64,000 nt of DNA from Pyropia yezoensis (lineage: Eukaryota; Rhodophyta; Bangiophyceae; Bangiales; Bangiaceae): positions 14,009,420-14,073,419 of the forward strand of contig CM020620.1 in assembly GCA_009829735.1 (NCBI GenBank), in the 5' to 3' direction. Under the pieces are notes generated by a model. The model saw only the letters and a list, made by a program, of their open reading frames with translations. It was not told the origin of the DNA and made no database searches. Below are positions 49,295-61,826 of the stretch, piece by piece. Each line of letters begins with the position of its first letter. Within the stretch, counting starts at the first letter, position 1. Made by a program: the position numbers and the translations under genes.

Positions 49295-51480
49295 TGCTAT
49301 TGCCGACACTCCGCTGACGGTCGGTTGCCCCCGACCGTCCCTGCCGTTCGTCGAGGACCCTGTACTGAAATCGTACCCTGGCCTCTTATTCAGCTGAAAA
49401 CCCTGATGCAGGCTACTTCAGGTCTCACCTGATTGTCGGGGCTCAGGTCCACCCTTCCTGCAGTCAGAGCTGTGGTATTTTTCAGTGGCTCCCCCCGCCG
49501 CCGCCAAGACGGCCATTGCCACGGCCAAGGCGGCGTGGCCGTAGGCTCTCGCGCGGCTGCGGCCGGCGACTGGGCAGCGATGGCGGTCGCGCTCAACCGC
49601 GTCGCGGCCGAGGAGGCGATGACGGCGGGCCGCGGCGGGGCGGTGGTAGTGGCCGGCGTCGTGCTAGACGCGCGCCTCAAGGCGGCAGGCGCGGCTGGAG
49701 GTGTCGAGGGCGGTGCCGGCCGCGGCGGCGACACGCCGACCGCGGCGGCGGCGGGCAGCGGCGGCGCGCTGGCCGCAGCGGCCGCGGCCGTGCTAGCGGC
49801 TGGCGGCTGGCCGGCGGCGACGGACGGTGTTGCGACGGTGTGGTCTGGCAGGTTGGCGGGCTGCCGCGGGACAGTGGCCGCGGCCGGCGATGCGGCGGCT
49901 GCGGCCGCGGGGGGGGGGCGACGAGGGGTGTGGCCGTGGCGGGGCAGGGGTGTTGGTCCTGGGTAGGAGCGGGTGATCCCCTTTCGTCAGCCCCCCCGCC
50001 GACGCCAGCGCTGGCCCTGCAGGGCCACCGCCCCCTACCACCGCCGCTATTGGGGGGAGACACCCTGCGAAGACACGCCAGTCGCGGCGGCGACGGTCGG
50101 CGCGGCGGAACGGCCGCAGCGGCCGCGGAAGTGGCGGTGATGGGCGGCCCACCGGCTAAGAAGACCGGGCTGGCGGCGGCGGCCTGCTGCCCGCGGGGCG
50201 AGCGAGGCGGCGGCGGGGGGGTGGCCCTCGGCGGGGGGGTACGAACCCTCCCCATCGGCCCCGCCACGACCGCCTCGGCCGCCGGGGCGGCCGCCCAAGT
50301 GGCTACCATGGCGGCCAGGGGCGGCGCCGAGGCGGGGGTGGCGATGGCGGCGGCAAGAGGCGTAGTGGCGGCGGCGCCGGCCGGCGACGCGCCGACCACA
50401 CCCGTCCGGTCAGTGGTGGCGGGCGGGGGCGTTGGGGCTGGAGGAGGGGGAGATGGGGGAGGGCGGCCGAAGAGGGGCGGGTGATCCCCCCCTGTCGGTC
50501 CCCCCGCCACCGCCCAGAGCGCCACCTCCAACCCCCCTGAACGCGGCGAGGCCGCGCGCGGCGTCGGCGCGCACGCAGTGGTGATGACGGCAGGCGTCGC
50601 CATGGAGGCTGTAGAGGCCGGCGGCGTGCCGGTCGCGGCCGGCCGGCTTCTGGCAGGGGGTATCGGTGGGGGTGGCCACGGTGTCGTGGGGGTTGGGGGG
50701 CAAGTTCCTGGCCGAGGGCGTATTTCTTCCCCCGCCGTCACCACCCCCACGCTCTCCGGCGGCGGCGCCACTGCCCTCGCCCCTGCCGCATAGACGGCGC
50801 GGGGCAGCGGCGTGGCTGTAGGAGCGGCCTTGACGAGCGGCGCCGCATCGATAGAGGTGGCGGGCGATGCGCGGACCGCTGCCGTTATGTCGGCAACGGT
50901 GGGTGGCGGACGGGGTGGCCGTGGCAGTGGCGGTGGGGGGGTGATGCTTGGCGGCGGGGAGGTCTGCCCCCTCCTAGTCTTCCCCGGGGCCTCTCTTTTC
51001 TCGCCGCAGGCGCCCCCCCTAACGCCATCTTCTGGGAGCTGAGCGGCGGCGGCTGCGGCATGGTGGTGGCGGGGCCTTCTGGCGTCGCCGCGCGGGCGGC
51101 GATGACGAGGGGCAGGCCGGCCGGGACGGGGAACGGGGCAGCGGCCCCAAGAGCCGCGGCGGGACGGCGGCGGCGCGGCGGCGGAGGTCGCCGGCGGCGG
51201 CCGCGGCGCTGCTCTTGTGGCCGACGGCGGGGCGGGGGTGGCCTCTGGGCAACATGTAGCGGGCGGCGTGGACGGTGCGGATGGTGGAGGGGGGGGACAG
51301 CGACGGCGGGCGGCGCTGGCGAAGTCCCTCGCGCCCGTCCCTGAGCCCTGGCATGTGTCATGCCTGCCACTGCCCTCACTGAGATGGTGGTGCCTGACGG
51401 CGGCGGCGGCGGTGACTGCGGCTGGGCGCGCCTTGCCGCAGCCTGCGGCGGTGCGTACGGAGGCACCTCCGCAGATCGCG
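49295..51480. other. Very GC-rich sequence with ~508-bp repeat periodicity
   Basis: The text GGGTGATCCCC followed by a C-rich run occurs at 49971 and 50479 in similar surroundings, 508 bp apart, with weaker echoes further on. Long frames are open on both strands (a 618-codon minus-strand one and a 322-codon plus-strand one) but are Ala/Pro/Gly/Arg low complexity without domains, so I do not call them genes. Confidence 0.45.
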
Positions 51481-51583
51481 GGTAGGACAAACCGGCTGGG
51501 GAAGTCCATGTTCCGGTTGACACCGGTACCCAAGGCCTACCAAGGGGCGGGTACTCGAGCGCCCGAGGCAGGCAACCGGACCT

Positions 51584-51859
51584 ATGGAGCCGCCCCGACG
51601 CGGACTCCCGGGACGGCCGGCATTTCGGGATTGTATGCTGTGCGGAGACCCCCAACACTGTGTGTCCTCATGCCCGCTCATTCCGGAGGAGTCTCGAAGG
51701 GCAGCGGCGCATCGCAAGGCATCCATTGGGGGGTATTCCACCAGAGCACCGGCATCGGGGCGACAGCAATCTCCAGGAGGAGTACTGGCAGTCGAGGAGG
51801 CACCTCCTCTCCCGGATATCCCGGAAGACAGTACCCGGCCAAGCGCGGGAAACGAGTAA
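51584..51859 (+). pseudogene. gag: C-terminal Gag (nucleocapsid) of Ty3-II copy 2
   Basis: The frame carries a CCHC knuckle C-x2-C-x4-H-x4-C (CMLCGDPQHCVSSC) and ends in SAGNE before the stop, the same last residues as family I Gag (SAGNE). Upstream the frame is closed by a stop near 51518 and the rest of Gag is missing. Unlike family I, the stop is TAA with no ATGA overlap. Confidence 0.75.
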
Positions 51860-52128
51860 GAGGAAGGACGACACGGGGTCGCTGGGGCAACCCTAGCAAG
51901 CCACCCCGGACTGCCGCGGGGAACGCCCCGCGAAGATCGCGGTTGAGCCGACGCCGCATCAATTCCCGGGTACACCTTCCGGCCCTGACGACACGGCGTT
52001 AGGGGAATGATGACTAACCTCCAAGACGAGGTGAGTACGGTAAGCCCCGTCACGTTGAACCAGACAAGGGTCCTGTCCAGGATGCCCGAGCTACACCGGA
52101 TATCGGGGCAGGCCACGTACTGTTCACC

Positions 52129-54978
52129 TTGGAGAACTTCAAGGTATCAGCCACACTGGGGGTGGACCCCCAGTCGACCCGATCGTATCACCCGGTACTG
52201 GACACAGGGGCTGGGCCGAACCTTATCCGGAAGGATACCCTCCCGGAAAAGTGCCTCCCGCGAGTCAGAGTGACTCGGGGACCCACGATCAAGGATGCGA
52301 TTGGTCGTCTCATTCGTACGACCGCAGCGATGTCGCTGCGGGTCACCATCGGGGAACTCACCACGAAAGTCGACTTCCTGGTATGTGAGACCCTATCGGT
52401 GACATGCGTACTGGGGTGCACCTTCATCAACGTTCACGTGGATGCAATCCGGCCGGGCCGGAGGACCGTTGAGCTACAAGAGGCCGACGGGACGAAGAGA
52501 GCACCGACAGCTATATCGTCAGGGAATTGACGCTACAAGGGAGCTACGTTAACGTGGCTGAGGTATACGCAAGCGTAGAGCCGAAGACACTCCAGCTGGC
52601 CAAGCGGACTCGCTTTCAGCCGTTATCGGAGACAGTCCTCCCGGTTAACTGTGACCTCGCAGGCATCTGCAGAGTCCAGTCCAACCTACGAACATACAAG
52701 CGCCATGGGTTGACAATGGTCAACGGTATCGTAGACCTCCCAGTGGGGGGGTCATCACTGCTCTTGATGGCGATCTATCGCGGTAAGGCAGTCACCCTTC
52801 CGAAAGGGACTATCCTCTGGATCGCCGAGCTCTACGAAGTAGACATCCTTACCCCTGGCGAGGAAGGTCAAGTGGAACCACTTGAGGTACTGGCGGTCGC
52901 CGAGACCACCGAGCTGGAGGAACCCGACGTTGGGAAGCCTACTCAACCACCAGCTCCGGCGGACATCCCGCCGAAGGACCAAGAAGCCTTCAAGGCCCTG
53001 GCCGAGGCTGAACTTGACCACCTTCCCCATTCGCTGGCGAAGGGGTACGACGGATACTAAGAAAGCATGACGTCATGTAAACCGGCGGGGCCCTGGGTAC
53101 CATTGGGGCCCTGGGTACCATTGGGGCAACCCAACATCGTATAGACCTGGTACCGGGTGCACGACCAGCGCGGTCGCAACCGCGTTGCGCGGGACCTATG
53201 CAACGAGGGATCGTTGACGGAGAAGTGAAGAGGATGAGCGAAGCTAAGGTGATCCGACCTTCGATGTCGGAGTGGGTTGCCCCAGTCGTTATCGTACCGA
53301 AGAAGGATCAAACCCCTCGGTTCTGCATCGATTATCGACGCCTCAACTTGCTTACCAAGAAAGACTCATACCCCTTACCAAGGATGGACTAGTGTATCGA
53401 CTCCCTTGGGGAAGCCACAGTGTTTGCCACTAGCGACTACAATGCCGGGTACTGTCAGATCCCAGTGGCAGAGAAGGATATCCCCAAGGCAGCGTTCGTC
53501 TGGCACAGTGGATTGTACGAATTCCTAAGGATGCCCTTCGGATTGTCCAACGCCCCCGCTACATTCCAGCGGGCCATCGACATTATACTGTCGGGAATGA
53601 AGTGGCGTAACTGCCTAGTGTACCTGGACGACGTCATCGTCTTCTGGCGTAACATGGATGACCATGTGCAACATGTCGACGAGGTACTCACCCTCTTGCG
53701 GAACGCCGGGGTAGCCCTGCGTCTGAAGAAGTGCGCCTTCTTTCAACAGACCGTCGAGAACCGGGGTCACCAGATCACACCAGGTAATCTGGGAGTGCTC
53801 GAAGCTAACACCCGGGCACTCCGGGATGCGCGATACCCGACCACCCAGACACAGCTGAAAAGCTTTCTAGGGATGTGCAACGTATACCGACGGTTCTTCA
53901 AGGACTTCGCTCGTATAGCCAAACCGTTAACGGTTCTGACGAGCAGCACCTTGCCAAAGGTACTCCAACCTCCCTCGCCGAGCGGGGGGGAGGCATTCGA
54001 GCTGCTCAAGCAAGCCCTGCTAGCCCCGCCCGTGCTTGGGTTGCCGCATAGACGCGGGACCTTCGTCATCGACGTCAATGCCTGCGATACCCGTGTGGGA
54101 TGCACCCTGTTACAGGGAGAGACACTCATCGGTACGGATATTGCTATCCCGGACCTCCATCCGGTGGGGTACTTCAGCCGGACACTCAACCCGGCTGAGC
54201 GCAACTATAGTGCCACCGAGCGCGAGTGCCTCGGAGTTACATGGGCAGTGCAACTGCTCCGGCCATACCTGGAAGGATCCAGGTTCATCGTGAGGTCCGA
54301 CCACGAACCTTTACGATGGCTTCTCAACCTTGGTGACAAGGATTCCGGCAGCCATGGACGGCTAGCCCGTTGCAGGCTAAAGATGGCCGAGCACGACTAC
54401 CGGACCATATGCTAGGCCGGCGCTACCCATCATCTGGAGGACGCGCCGTCGCGACTCAATACAACGAGCGGGGATACCCGACAGGTGGACGAGGACATCC
54501 CTGTGGTACCCGTTTGCATGGTGGGCAACGCCACCCAAGGTATGGTTGACCATACCATGGCACACCTAGCGTGCCCATTGACCCTCGGGGACTTCCGCGA
54601 GGCACAGGCCAATGACGATGACTGTAAACGCCATCGCGCTAACCTTCTAGCCGGTACGGCCGGCATATTCTCCGAAAATGAAGACGGACTCATATACCGG
54701 CGGGCACCCGCCGGTGGACGACATCAACTCGTGATTCCCGTGTCCTTACGACAAGCCGTCATGGAACGAAAACACGAGAACCCTACAGCCGGGCATCCGG
54801 GGGTTTCGCGCATGTTCGCAGCGATGCGAAGGTTCTTCTACTGGCCAGCAATGGCCGTCGACGTAGTCGACCACGTGCGGGGATGCCACCCGTGTGCACG
54901 GAATTGTATGAGTCTTCATAGGCGGGCATCCGATATGAAGCTATTCCCACCCGATGGGCCCAACGAGCAAGTCGCTAT
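52129..54978 (+). pseudogene. pol: Pol of Ty3-II copy 2, multiply broken
   Basis: Protease (DTGAGPNLI), RT (YLDDVIVFWRN), RNase H and the first part of integrase (HHCC with CHPCARN) align with copy 1. Damage visible: a frame change near 52515, a further one before the stop at 53058, a tandem duplication of a GGGGCCCTGGGTACCATT segment at 53088-53125, an in-frame TAG at 53389 where copy 1 has GAG, another TAG near 54413, and the copy C insertion at 54978. Here the G run near 52745 has seven G and keeps the frame. Confidence 0.9.
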
Positions 54979-55447
54979 TGTGGCAAAAACCACTTGCACA
55001 CACGACACCCAAGTTGGGGCGGTGTACGAGGGCTGCCTCCCGTGTCGGGGGAACCGGAAGAAGTGCAAGTCGCACACACTCTGTCCCTGTTGTGGGGCAA
55101 ACCCCCCACTGACAAACAAGAGGGTGGTGTGTGGTCCAACAGTTTCTTGGTCGGGACGGGGACGCAGGGCCAAGCCCCGCTGTCCCTCCCCTTATCCCCC
55201 CAGGGTCCCCTCAGAATCTCGCCACTCAGAATCTCCCACCCCAGCACCTGCCCACCGGGCCACACGAAAATTCAAGACGATGAATGCAGAAAACCCTCAA
55301 ATCCAAGTTGGATTTACTACTAAGCTAACTATCCCAAACTTAGGGAATATGGACCCAAATGCAGGGGGAGGAACGGATCAGGCTAGTGGCCTGCCGCCCC
55401 TTGCATGGCACGTGTTGCCCCCCTACCTGGCGGTCAATACTGCCACA
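54979..55447 (-). repeat. 3' LTR of Ty3-I copy C
   Basis: 469 bp, TGTGGCA to TGCCACA, preceded by GCTAT from the family II integrase gene. The matching duplication would be beyond the window. Confidence 0.95.
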
Positions 55448-55787
55448 CTCCCCTCTCCTCAGTTCCGACCGACCCGGTCGGCCCTGTGAGGGGGTGCGTA
55501 AACGCACGTCTTGGCGTTGGGGGCGCGACTTGCTGTCCCCCCCCTTGAGTACGTAACGCGAATGTGGAGGCGGTCACGTTGACCGCCCCTCTCCTCAAGC
55601 TTGCCCACTCGCCAGCTTGCTCTCCTCGGTTCACACTTCACCATCACCACCACCTCCCCTTCACCTTCCACGGGGCCGCCCCACGCTGGGGAGGCCACCC
55701 GTCTACCCACGATCCGAGTCCCCCTCAACTCGAGGCGGGTCTCGTGCCGCTGTAGCCAGGGCGTCTCTCCCCAACTTGGGTAGAGCC

Positions 55788-57731
55788 ATGGCGACCCCGG
55801 GAGTGGAGACGGACTCTCTCGACGAGTGTATGGAGGACACCTCCTACGGTGCAGCGCCCGCCGGGACTTCCGGCGGGGGATCCGCGATCGCTCCGGGGGA
55901 TGGGACTCCCGCGTCACCCGGCTTTGGGTTGACGGCGGGATCTCCCCCGGAGGCGGGACAAGTTGTCCCGCGTGAGGTCTTGGGGCGGTGGTTTTACCCC
56001 GCTTGGCCTCTCTATGAGTAGGGGTTGACTGTTCTTCGCTGTGGCCGACTTGGCGCAGCGATGGGTCGGGTTTGGGACCGCCTACGGGAGAGGTATCCCC
56101 GTAGGGTCGGGTTCCCTGCCGGCTTCAGGACGGACCAGTTTGCCTACCTGGACGACGAGGAGGTCGAAGACGTACAGCGTGCCAAGGCCATGGTGGACCG
56201 CGGGGGAACTATCCCGGGTCCCGGCGACTTGCCGACCTTTACGTGGGACGCTGTGGCAACTCGCCCACCGTACCTTCACGAGGCCGATCCGCACACTCAT
56301 CACTTTGATGTGCAGATGGAAAAGGACTTCCCGCGAGGACCCTACTTGGTGACCTCGGCTCAACTTGAGTTTCCTCAGCAGTCTGCTGCCAGTAAGGAGC
56401 AGTACTATCCGAAGAAGCCCGAGTGGTGGCCTCCAGTAGAGGTCCCCTACGGGTTCCCGGCGTTGCTGCCACGGTTGCTTGACCACTTCGGCTCCGTCAT
56501 GTTGACGGCTGGCCCTGATCACCTGGTGTGGGCCATGTTGGCCACCCAGTGGCTCCTCGAGGTCATGTCGACCTGGGTGTCTTGTGTTCAGCGGCGGGGG
56601 ATGCTCTGGCATCTCCCCCTCCGGCTTATCCAAGGTTTGGAACAGCTCACCCCTCAGCTAGTTGCTGAGGGGTGCTCATCAGGACAACTCACTCTACTTG
56701 AGGAGATGCTCCGCCTCCACAAGTTTATCGAGTGGGAGAGCATTGAGCACAAGTTGCGCCGCCCCACTCGTGGGCCCAAGGACGATGGCGCACTTCGCCA
56801 GTTCGTGTGGGTCGCTCGTGATCTTCACGACGGCCGTGTGGTCCTACGAGAGGGGTTGGGCATCGGGGACTACCCGTATGCCCCGGGAGTGGATCGCCAC
56901 ACTGTGCCACCCCCGGACGAGCCTATAGTTATGGCCGTGCCGTCCTATGATGACCATATGACTCAACCCACTGCGGGGGCCCCAAGTCGGGGTCGCAGGT
57001 ACACCCGGTTCCCGCCACCTCGGCGTGCCCCTCCGCTTCCTCCTGTCCCCTACCAGCCGCACGGGGACATCCCGATTAGCGTGGCCATTGAGTCGTCCAC
57101 CCCGGTGTCCCCCAACTTGGGGGCCACCCTCCTGACGGTATACCCCAAGTTGGTGTTACCGCGCACGCCTCTAACCTCAGAGATGATGATCACCACGTTG
57201 GTGCGCACCATTTCCTGGTTGGCCGCGTCGACCGCAACCCTTCAAAGTTCCGAGACTCCTCAACTTGAGGAGCGCGTTCGTACTGCAGTGGCGACCGCGA
57301 GTTGTGAGTCGGTGGCGGAGTTTATGACGGCCGAGGTGGCTCGCATTGGGGCTATTATGCCCCAGCCAGTCCCACTTGGGCGTGGCAAACGTCGCGCGAG
57401 CCGGGCATACTTGCCTCCTCGCCGTCGTCGCCGACACTCGCGGCGCTCTTCCTCCGTGTCGGAAGACGAGCTGTCTTACTCCGTCTCGGAATCCTCGACT
57501 CCGTCAGAGTCGGAGTCGGTCCGACGACAGCGTCGCCAACTTGCGCGCAAGACTCAACAGAAGGGCAGCCGCGGGCGTCGCCACTTGCGCGACCGTGAGG
57601 GGCGCGGCGGTTCCGACTTGGAGCCGCCGGCCCCGCCGACTGGTGGGGAGCGTTATCGCCGTGGGTCTCGCCGCTCGCCTCCTCGTGAGGGCGAGGGCCG
57701 TGGGGCTGGAGAGTCTAGCATGCATGCCTAG
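55788..57731 (+). pseudogene. Antisense ORF of Ty3-I copy C with one nonsense codon
   Basis: 1944 nt from the ATG at 55788 to the stop, the same length as in copies A and B, but the codon at 56019-56021 is TAG where the others have GAG. Otherwise the frame is open. Its C-terminal Arg/Ser tail is the most divergent part (RRQRRQLARKTQQKG region) while the central LWHLP region is conserved. Restart at a downstream ATG is possible but unsupported. Confidence 0.82.
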
Positions 57732-57842
57732 TTGGCAGCTGCCTTTGTTGTGAGAGTGTGAGGGTTAGGGCTGTAGTTAAAAGCCACTCTGCGTACCACT
57801 TCGACTTGAAGCACTCTCTTGGCACTGTTACTCGGCCTTCCC
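57732..57842. other. Convergent spacer between aORF and pol (copy C)
   Basis: 111 bp, nearly identical to the spacers of copies A and B. Confidence 0.5.
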
Positions 57843-60800
57843 TCACGTTGAGGGAGGGCTGCTAGGGTCTATCTCATTCCGGGCACAGTATGCCCGGACC
57901 TTCTCAGCGGGAAGGTGCTCCACATGCTCCCACGTATCATCCTTGGCTTTGTAGCCAAACCAACGCACCCTCAACATGAGGCGGTCAGTGTCCTCATCCC
58001 AGCCTTGGTCGATGAACTTATCGAACACGTACTCCTGCGGGCCCTGTTTGGCCGCAGGCAGCGAGGGGAGGCGCCACGCTTCCAACGCACGCGCCCAAGC
58101 TGGGTCGCCTGCAGGCGGTGGTGCAACTTTGACCACGTCCTGTCCGTTCACTGTGCGGACCCCATCGTCACTTTCGATGGTGAAGCGCCGCCCATCAGTA
58201 CGAAGGACCTGGTACGGCCCCTTCGTCTGGAATACCAACTTACCCCCAGTTGGGGTGTGTGAGTGTACCAGCACCCAGTCACCCTGCTCGGGGACATGCT
58301 TAGCATTGCGCACCTTTTTGTCAAAGGTACGCTTGTAGCGCTTTTGTGCTTTGTCCATCTCAACCCTGACTTTAGGGATGAGGTTTTCAAGCCTAGCAGC
58401 GAACTCCGCCTTACTCTCAGTAGGAGTAGGCGTACTGCCACCATCCTCCCTAGTTGGGAGCGGCCACCGCACGGCAATAGACCGCACGCGACGGGGGGTC
58501 CCAAAAGCGAGGGGTACTTCCCCGGTAGATGAGTGAACCTGCGAATTGTAGGCAGTGGTAAGAATAGAAATGTATTGGTCCCACGTTTTCACATGCTCAC
58601 TCGCATAGTGGCGCAGCTGCCGAACAATAGTTTTGTTGAAGCGCTCCACCTGCCCGTTGGTTTGCGGGTGGTAGGGGGTAGCATAGTTTGCCTTAACCCC
58701 CAACATATCCAGCACTCCCTGAAACAGTGCAGACGCAAATTGCGGTCCATTGTCCGATAGTGTACTATCCGGAATGCCATACGCGGCAACCCAGTGATCT
58801 AGGAAGGCTGACACGACCGACATGGCCGTGATCTCTGCCAGTGGGATCGCTCGCGTCAGTTTCGTGAAGCGGTCACAGATGACCAGGAGATACTGGTTGC
58901 CCTCCTCGGTCACTGGCAGTGGCCCAAGGATGTCCATCGCCAACGCGGCAAAGGGCTCCTTGGCCGGGAACAATAACATAGCCGTACTAGGCCGCCGTTC
59001 CATCAGACGGTTCTGTGCACAACTTGTGCAGGCAGCCACCCAACTGTAGATTTCCACCACCATGGACGGCCAGTAGTACCTGGTCCTCAGGGTCTGGTAC
59101 AGTTTACTAGACCCCAGGTGTCCACCCGTGGGAGCGTTGTGCTCCCTCTCAAGGATACTGTCCTTGAGGGATGCGGGGACGACAAGTTGTTCGGTCCCCT
59201 GGAATACCCCCCTCCTCATGAGGAGGCCATCGTCTCCCAGAAAGAACCGCGTCTCCGCCACTGTATCCAGTGTATCCCTCTGCGACTTGCAGAAGGGATC
59301 CTCGGCCTGGGCCTTCACCACCTCGTCCAGGGACAGGGGCAAGTACTTCTTGTTCCCTGGCGCCTCGGGGTTCAACACCTGACCCGAGCGCGTGACTACC
59401 CCCACGATGGGGATGTCCTCATCGACTGGGTTAGTTTCCAACCCCTCGGTAGGTACCCGAGAAAGGCCGTCGGCAAGGGCATGTTGCCTTCCAGGTCGGT
59501 ACTCAATATCAAAGTTGAGGGGTGCCAGTCGCACCCTCCACCGATTGAGACGGGTGTTCGTACAGTTCGTCTTAAAGATGACCTGCAACGCACGAAGGTC
59601 ACAGCGGATGAGGAACTTCTCACCCTCTAGGTAGTGACGAAGTGACGTCACCGCCCACACCACTGCGAGTCCTTCCAACTCGGTGACTCCGTAGTTCTTC
59701 TCTGCCGAGTTCAGCCCCTTGCTGAAGTATCCCACCGGTAAGTACTCCTTGTCCGGCTGCTGCTGAAGCAACACACAACCAAGTTGGTCGTAGCTAGCAT
59801 CCACACCCAGGATGTAGTGGCCTCCCAACCTGGGAATAGCCAGGATAGGGGGCTTCAGCAGAAGGTCCCGAAGAGTCTCAAAGGATTCCTGCTCCACCCG
59901 ACTTGGGGGAGGCAGGTTCTTCGGTAGCGTTGAGCTCACTAACTCATTCAACGGCTTCGCCACCTTGGCGAAGCCCTTGGTGAAACGTCGGTACACGTTA
60001 CACATCCCGAGGAAGCTCCTCATCTGGGTCTGGGTCCGGGGGTACTGAGCCTTACGGATGGCCCTCAAGTTCTTTTCGTTGACACTGAGACGCCCCGGAC
60101 GGACAACATGTCCCAAGTATTCCACCTCTTGAGTGAAGAGGTGGCACATACTCGCCTTCAGTGACACACCGGCGTCAGCAAGTAGCTTGAACACCTGGCC
60201 AAGATGGCCAATGTGTTCCTCCGGACTTCGGGAGAACACAATGATATCGTCTAGGTACACGAGACAGATCTGCCACCGTACTCCGGCCAGAATCGTGTCC
60301 ATAGCGCGCTGGAAAGTTACCGGCGCGTTACAGAGGCCAAACGGTAGACGCTTGCACTGGTAGGTACCACAGTGACAGGTAAAGGTAGTTTTATGCCTGT
60401 CCTCCGGGGCAATGGGAATTTGCCAGTACCCCGCGTTACAGTCCAGGGTAGAGAACACGTTCGCCTCCCCCAGAGAGTCCAGACAGTCGTCCATCCTAGG
60501 TAGGGGATAACTGTCCTTCACCGTGCACTCGTTGAGCTTATCGTAGTCGATACAGAACCGGGGGTTCCCATCAACTTTGGGGACGATAACCACCGGACTC
60601 GCCCACTCGGCGTTACTGGCCTCGATCACATCGAGGGCCTCCATGCGAGCAACTTGCTCCTTAACGAGGGCCTTTGAACGGGGTCCTCCCCTATACGGTT
60701 GTCGGCGTATAGGGGGTGCACCGGGCTTCAACTCGATCCGGTGTTGGGTAGCTCTCATGAGTCCCAATTGACCATCCCACAACTTGTGATATTGTTCCAA

Positions 60801-61826
60801 GAGGCGTTCAACTTGAACCCTCAACCTGGGTGGAACACCCTCCATGTTCACATGGGGCCGAGAAGAGGCGGCCGACTTGGCTTGATGCTTCTCCTTTCCG
60901 GACTTCGGGTCGCTACTTGCGCCCGCGTTGAGGGTGACCGCTACTACCGGTCCCTCGCGTTGGTCGATATAGCCGAACTTGGCTCCCGACTTGAAGTACT
61001 TGGGCGACGAGCTCAGGTTTATCACCTGGATCTTCCACGGGACTCCGGCTTTGGAGTCCATCGTGCCAAGGGCAACATGCACTTGGTGCTTGCGAGCAAG
61101 ACGGGGGTAAGGGTGCACCAACCCGTTCCCCGTATAATCAGTTACAACATCAACGTGCGCCACCGAGTTGGGGGGCAACGTGACTTTACGGGCTAGACGC
61201 AGGGTAGCAGTAAACCCTTCCCCCACAGAACAAGCAGGCTTCGACTGTGAGACTGTCACAGGAGCCACAGACTTTCCCTTACCAAGGATGGGGATATTCT
61301 CCCCATTCATCAACTTGACCCAGTACTCAGGGCCACAAATCAAAGGCACTTGTGTTACGACACAAGGGGTACCCAGAAGCAGGGGTACCGATATAATCTC
61401 AACTACTCCATAGGTCACGTCGACCTCATGGGTCTCCAACCTAGTTGGTAGGGTCACGGCACCAACAATGGGAAGTACCCCACCATTGATATCGATCAGA
61501 TGGTCAGCTTTAGGCTTCCAGCGTTGGAGCTTCATCTCCTTTGGTAATAGCGACTTGCGTATCAAGGAGGCTCCTGACCCGGTATCAAGTACGATACGGG
61601 CACAACAGGCGCGGCCGGGGGCAGCTTGCACCCGTCCAGCCACCTGGAAGCTCTCACCCGTCAGCACCGCGATGACCCGACGTGGGTTTACGTTCTTGGG
61701 GAGTCCTACCCGAGGTGGGCGGACTCCCTTAGGTCGCCGCAGTATCCGGCACGGTTGATTCGTACTCTTGGCCCACTTGGCCGAGGCTGCCGTTGTGAGC
61801 TTCGGACGACCAGCCCCAACGGTCAT
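57843..61826 (-). CDS. pol: Pol polyprotein of Ty3-I copy C (1327 aa)
   Basis: Full-length open frame with DTGSG protease, YLDD RT, DASYD RNase H region (GVDAS instead of DVDAS, so the first RNase H aspartate is replaced by Gly), CTSC of the HHCC finger, integrase DILGPLP, SDNGPQF, QVERFN and the WFGYKAKDDTWE tail. The ATG overlaps the Gag TGA by four bases. Integrase reads QTNGQVERF here, where A and B have QNNGQVERF. The RNase H change makes activity doubtful. Confidence 0.95.
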   Translation of the reverse strand: MTVGAGRPKLTTAASAKWAKSTNQPCRILRRPKGVRPPRVGLPKNVNPRRVIAVLTGESFQVAGRVQAAPGRACCARIVLDTGSGASLIRKSLLPKEMKLQRWKPKADHLIDINGGVLPIVGAVTLPTRLETHEVDVTYGVVEIISVPLLLGTPCVVTQVPLICGPEYWVKLMNGENIPILGKGKSVAPVTVSQSKPACSVGEGFTATLRLARKVTLPPNSVAHVDVVTDYTGNGLVHPYPRLARKHQVHVALGTMDSKAGVPWKIQVINLSSSPKYFKSGAKFGYIDQREGPVVAVTLNAGASSDPKSGKEKHQAKSAASSRPHVNMEGVPPRLRVQVERLLEQYHKLWDGQLGLMRATQHRIELKPGAPPIRRQPYRGGPRSKALVKEQVARMEALDVIEASNAEWASPVVIVPKVDGNPRFCIDYDKLNECTVKDSYPLPRMDDCLDSLGEANVFSTLDCNAGYWQIPIAPEDRHKTTFTCHCGTYQCKRLPFGLCNAPVTFQRAMDTILAGVRWQICLVYLDDIIVFSRSPEEHIGHLGQVFKLLADAGVSLKASMCHLFTQEVEYLGHVVRPGRLSVNEKNLRAIRKAQYPRTQTQMRSFLGMCNVYRRFTKGFAKVAKPLNELVSSTLPKNLPPPSRVEQESFETLRDLLLKPPILAIPRLGGHYILGVDASYDQLGCVLLQQQPDKEYLPVGYFSKGLNSAEKNYGVTELEGLAVVWAVTSLRHYLEGEKFLIRCDLRALQVIFKTNCTNTRLNRWRVRLAPLNFDIEYRPGRQHALADGLSRVPTEGLETNPVDEDIPIVGVVTRSGQVLNPEAPGNKKYLPLSLDEVVKAQAEDPFCKSQRDTLDTVAETRFFLGDDGLLMRRGVFQGTEQLVVPASLKDSILEREHNAPTGGHLGSSKLYQTLRTRYYWPSMVVEIYSWVAACTSCAQNRLMERRPSTAMLLFPAKEPFAALAMDILGPLPVTEEGNQYLLVICDRFTKLTRAIPLAEITAMSVVSAFLDHWVAAYGIPDSTLSDNGPQFASALFQGVLDMLGVKANYATPYHPQTNGQVERFNKTIVRQLRHYASEHVKTWDQYISILTTAYNSQVHSSTGEVPLAFGTPRRVRSIAVRWPLPTREDGGSTPTPTESKAEFAARLENLIPKVRVEMDKAQKRYKRTFDKKVRNAKHVPEQGDWVLVHSHTPTGGKLVFQTKGPYQVLRTDGRRFTIESDDGVRTVNGQDVVKVAPPPAGDPAWARALEAWRLPSLPAAKQGPQEYVFDKFIDQGWDEDTDRLMLRVRWFGYKAKDDTWEHVEHLPAEKVRAYCARNEIDPSSPPST

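Larger units (their letters stand above)
51480..54978 (+). mobile_element. Ty3/Gypsy family II retrotransposon, copy 2 (decayed, cut by Ty3-I copy C)
   Basis: It starts within gag (left boundary approximate) and runs through protease, RT, RNase H and the beginning of integrase to 54978, where the copy C LTR interrupts it after CAAGTCGCTAT (compare 19769-19779 in copy 1). The remainder should lie beyond the window, right of copy C. Confidence 0.88.

Noticed and set aside
49516..51533. 618-codon minus-strand and 322-codon plus-strand frames
   Set aside because: Low-complexity composition, mutual overlap, tandem-repeat origin and no recognisable motif.
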